Source of the DNA: Planctomycetaceae bacterium
Lineage (GTDB): Bacteria; Planctomycetota; Planctomycetia; Pirellulales; Pirellulaceae
Reading direction: 5' to 3'
NCBI GenBank assembly: GCA_002862265.1
Contig: PKCQ01000704.1
Span: forward strand, 1 to 6,993
Length of the DNA stretch: 6,993 nt
In this document: in pieces, positions 6,560 to 6,993 of the stretch
How positions within the stretch are numbered: position 1 is the stretch's first letter
Layout: the number at the start of each line of letters is the position of its first letter
Position numbers and translations under genes: made by a program
The notes under the pieces: model-generated
The model's database searches: none
What the model was told of the DNA's origin: nothing
The model's input: only the letters and a program-made list of their open reading frames with translations

Positions 6560-6993
6560 GTTATAAAGACGTCTCGGCTTCGTGGCCACAATATTCGCGG
6601 GATAGAACTCATCGGGGAAGAAATTTATTTGACTCTGCAGGAGCTCAATCCTTTGGCTCATTCGAGCCGTGATGATGTGCATTGGGGGAATTTGCTTGCG
6701 AACAAGCTTGTGCACTTTCCGACCGCAGCACTCTTTGAGACGACGATCGGTGGTGAAGCGAGTCCGCTCTCAAGTGACGAAGCGCTGCGGGACCTAAACG
6801 CTTATCGTACGGACTTCGAACTGGGGGAACCAGGTAACGGTAGCGGAGATCCCGGGCGACTGCTTTACGATGCTTCCGCACGACGGCTCTTCGTCCTTCT
6901 GACAGGAAGCTCAGAACTCCTCGAATTCGATCCAGTCCGGCAGGAGGTCATTCGTCGTGTTAACACGGGCACAGTACCACGCGCCATTGCCAA
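6560..6993 (+). pseudogene. Continuation of the beta-propeller gene after the in-frame TAA, 3' end outside window
   Basis: Directly after the TAA, the same frame runs open for 144 codons to the window edge without a start near its beginning. It encodes RGHNIRGIEL (6581-6610), RDDVHWG (6668-6688), GEPGNGSGDPG (6824-6856), and a propeller unit with LFVLLTGSSELLEF near 6890-6930. HNIRG and RDDVHWG in this order resemble a set I recall from bacterial propeller proteins linked to cytochrome c peroxidase domains. That recall is not verified here. No CxxCH haem motif is present in the visible part. Unbroken family-like sequence suggests that the stop is recent, a sequencing error, or read through. 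Internal restart (for example GTG 6677) would split a conserved motif and is unlikely. Confidence 0.75.

Overview
The window looks like a piece of a planctomycete chromosome, probably Pirellulaceae-like. This is inferred from gene content, not from a marker gene: a long FG-GAP/VCBS repeat protein with many Asp-rich calcium loops, a secreted S15 peptidase, a PDZ-S41 protein, and a YVTN-type beta-propeller of the kind often joined to a di-haem cytochrome c peroxidase domain. By eye the GC content is moderate, all believable genes lie on the + strand, and three of the four begin with an export signal (the start of the fourth is outside the window).

Region 1 (1-3760) is an operon end. A VCBS-repeat protein, cut by the left window edge, is followed after 6 bases by a secreted X-Pro dipeptidyl-peptidase (S15) with an intact Ser-Asp-His triad. 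The unit closes with a strong intrinsic terminator at 3727-3760.

Region 2 (3761-4502) is about 740 bases with no convincing gene on either strand. Its most structured element is a pair of interleaved inverted repeats at 4381-4417, about 85 bases before the next start codon.

Region 3 (4503-6993) is a second transcription unit in which both genes appear broken. A secreted PDZ-S41 protein is split by a frameshift in or near a run of six T at 5327-5332; removing one base gives a continuous product of about 493 residues. Its S41 domain also lacks the usual nucleophile serine and FGKG lysine motif, so it is probably a pseudoprotease. The next gene overlaps its end by 17 bases and encodes an exported beta-propeller. 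It is interrupted by an in-frame TAA at 6557-6559, after which the same frame stays open and keeps family-like motifs to the window edge.

All products appear destined for the cell envelope or periplasm. The first unit combines a putative calcium-binding scaffold with a peptidase. The second combines a putative peptide-binding pseudoprotease with a propeller/redox-type protein, and is either decaying or carries sequence errors. I found no tRNA, rRNA, CRISPR array, insertion sequence or integration site. The candidates for something unusual are the inactive S41 protein, the two neighbouring lesions, and the compact structure at 4381-4417.
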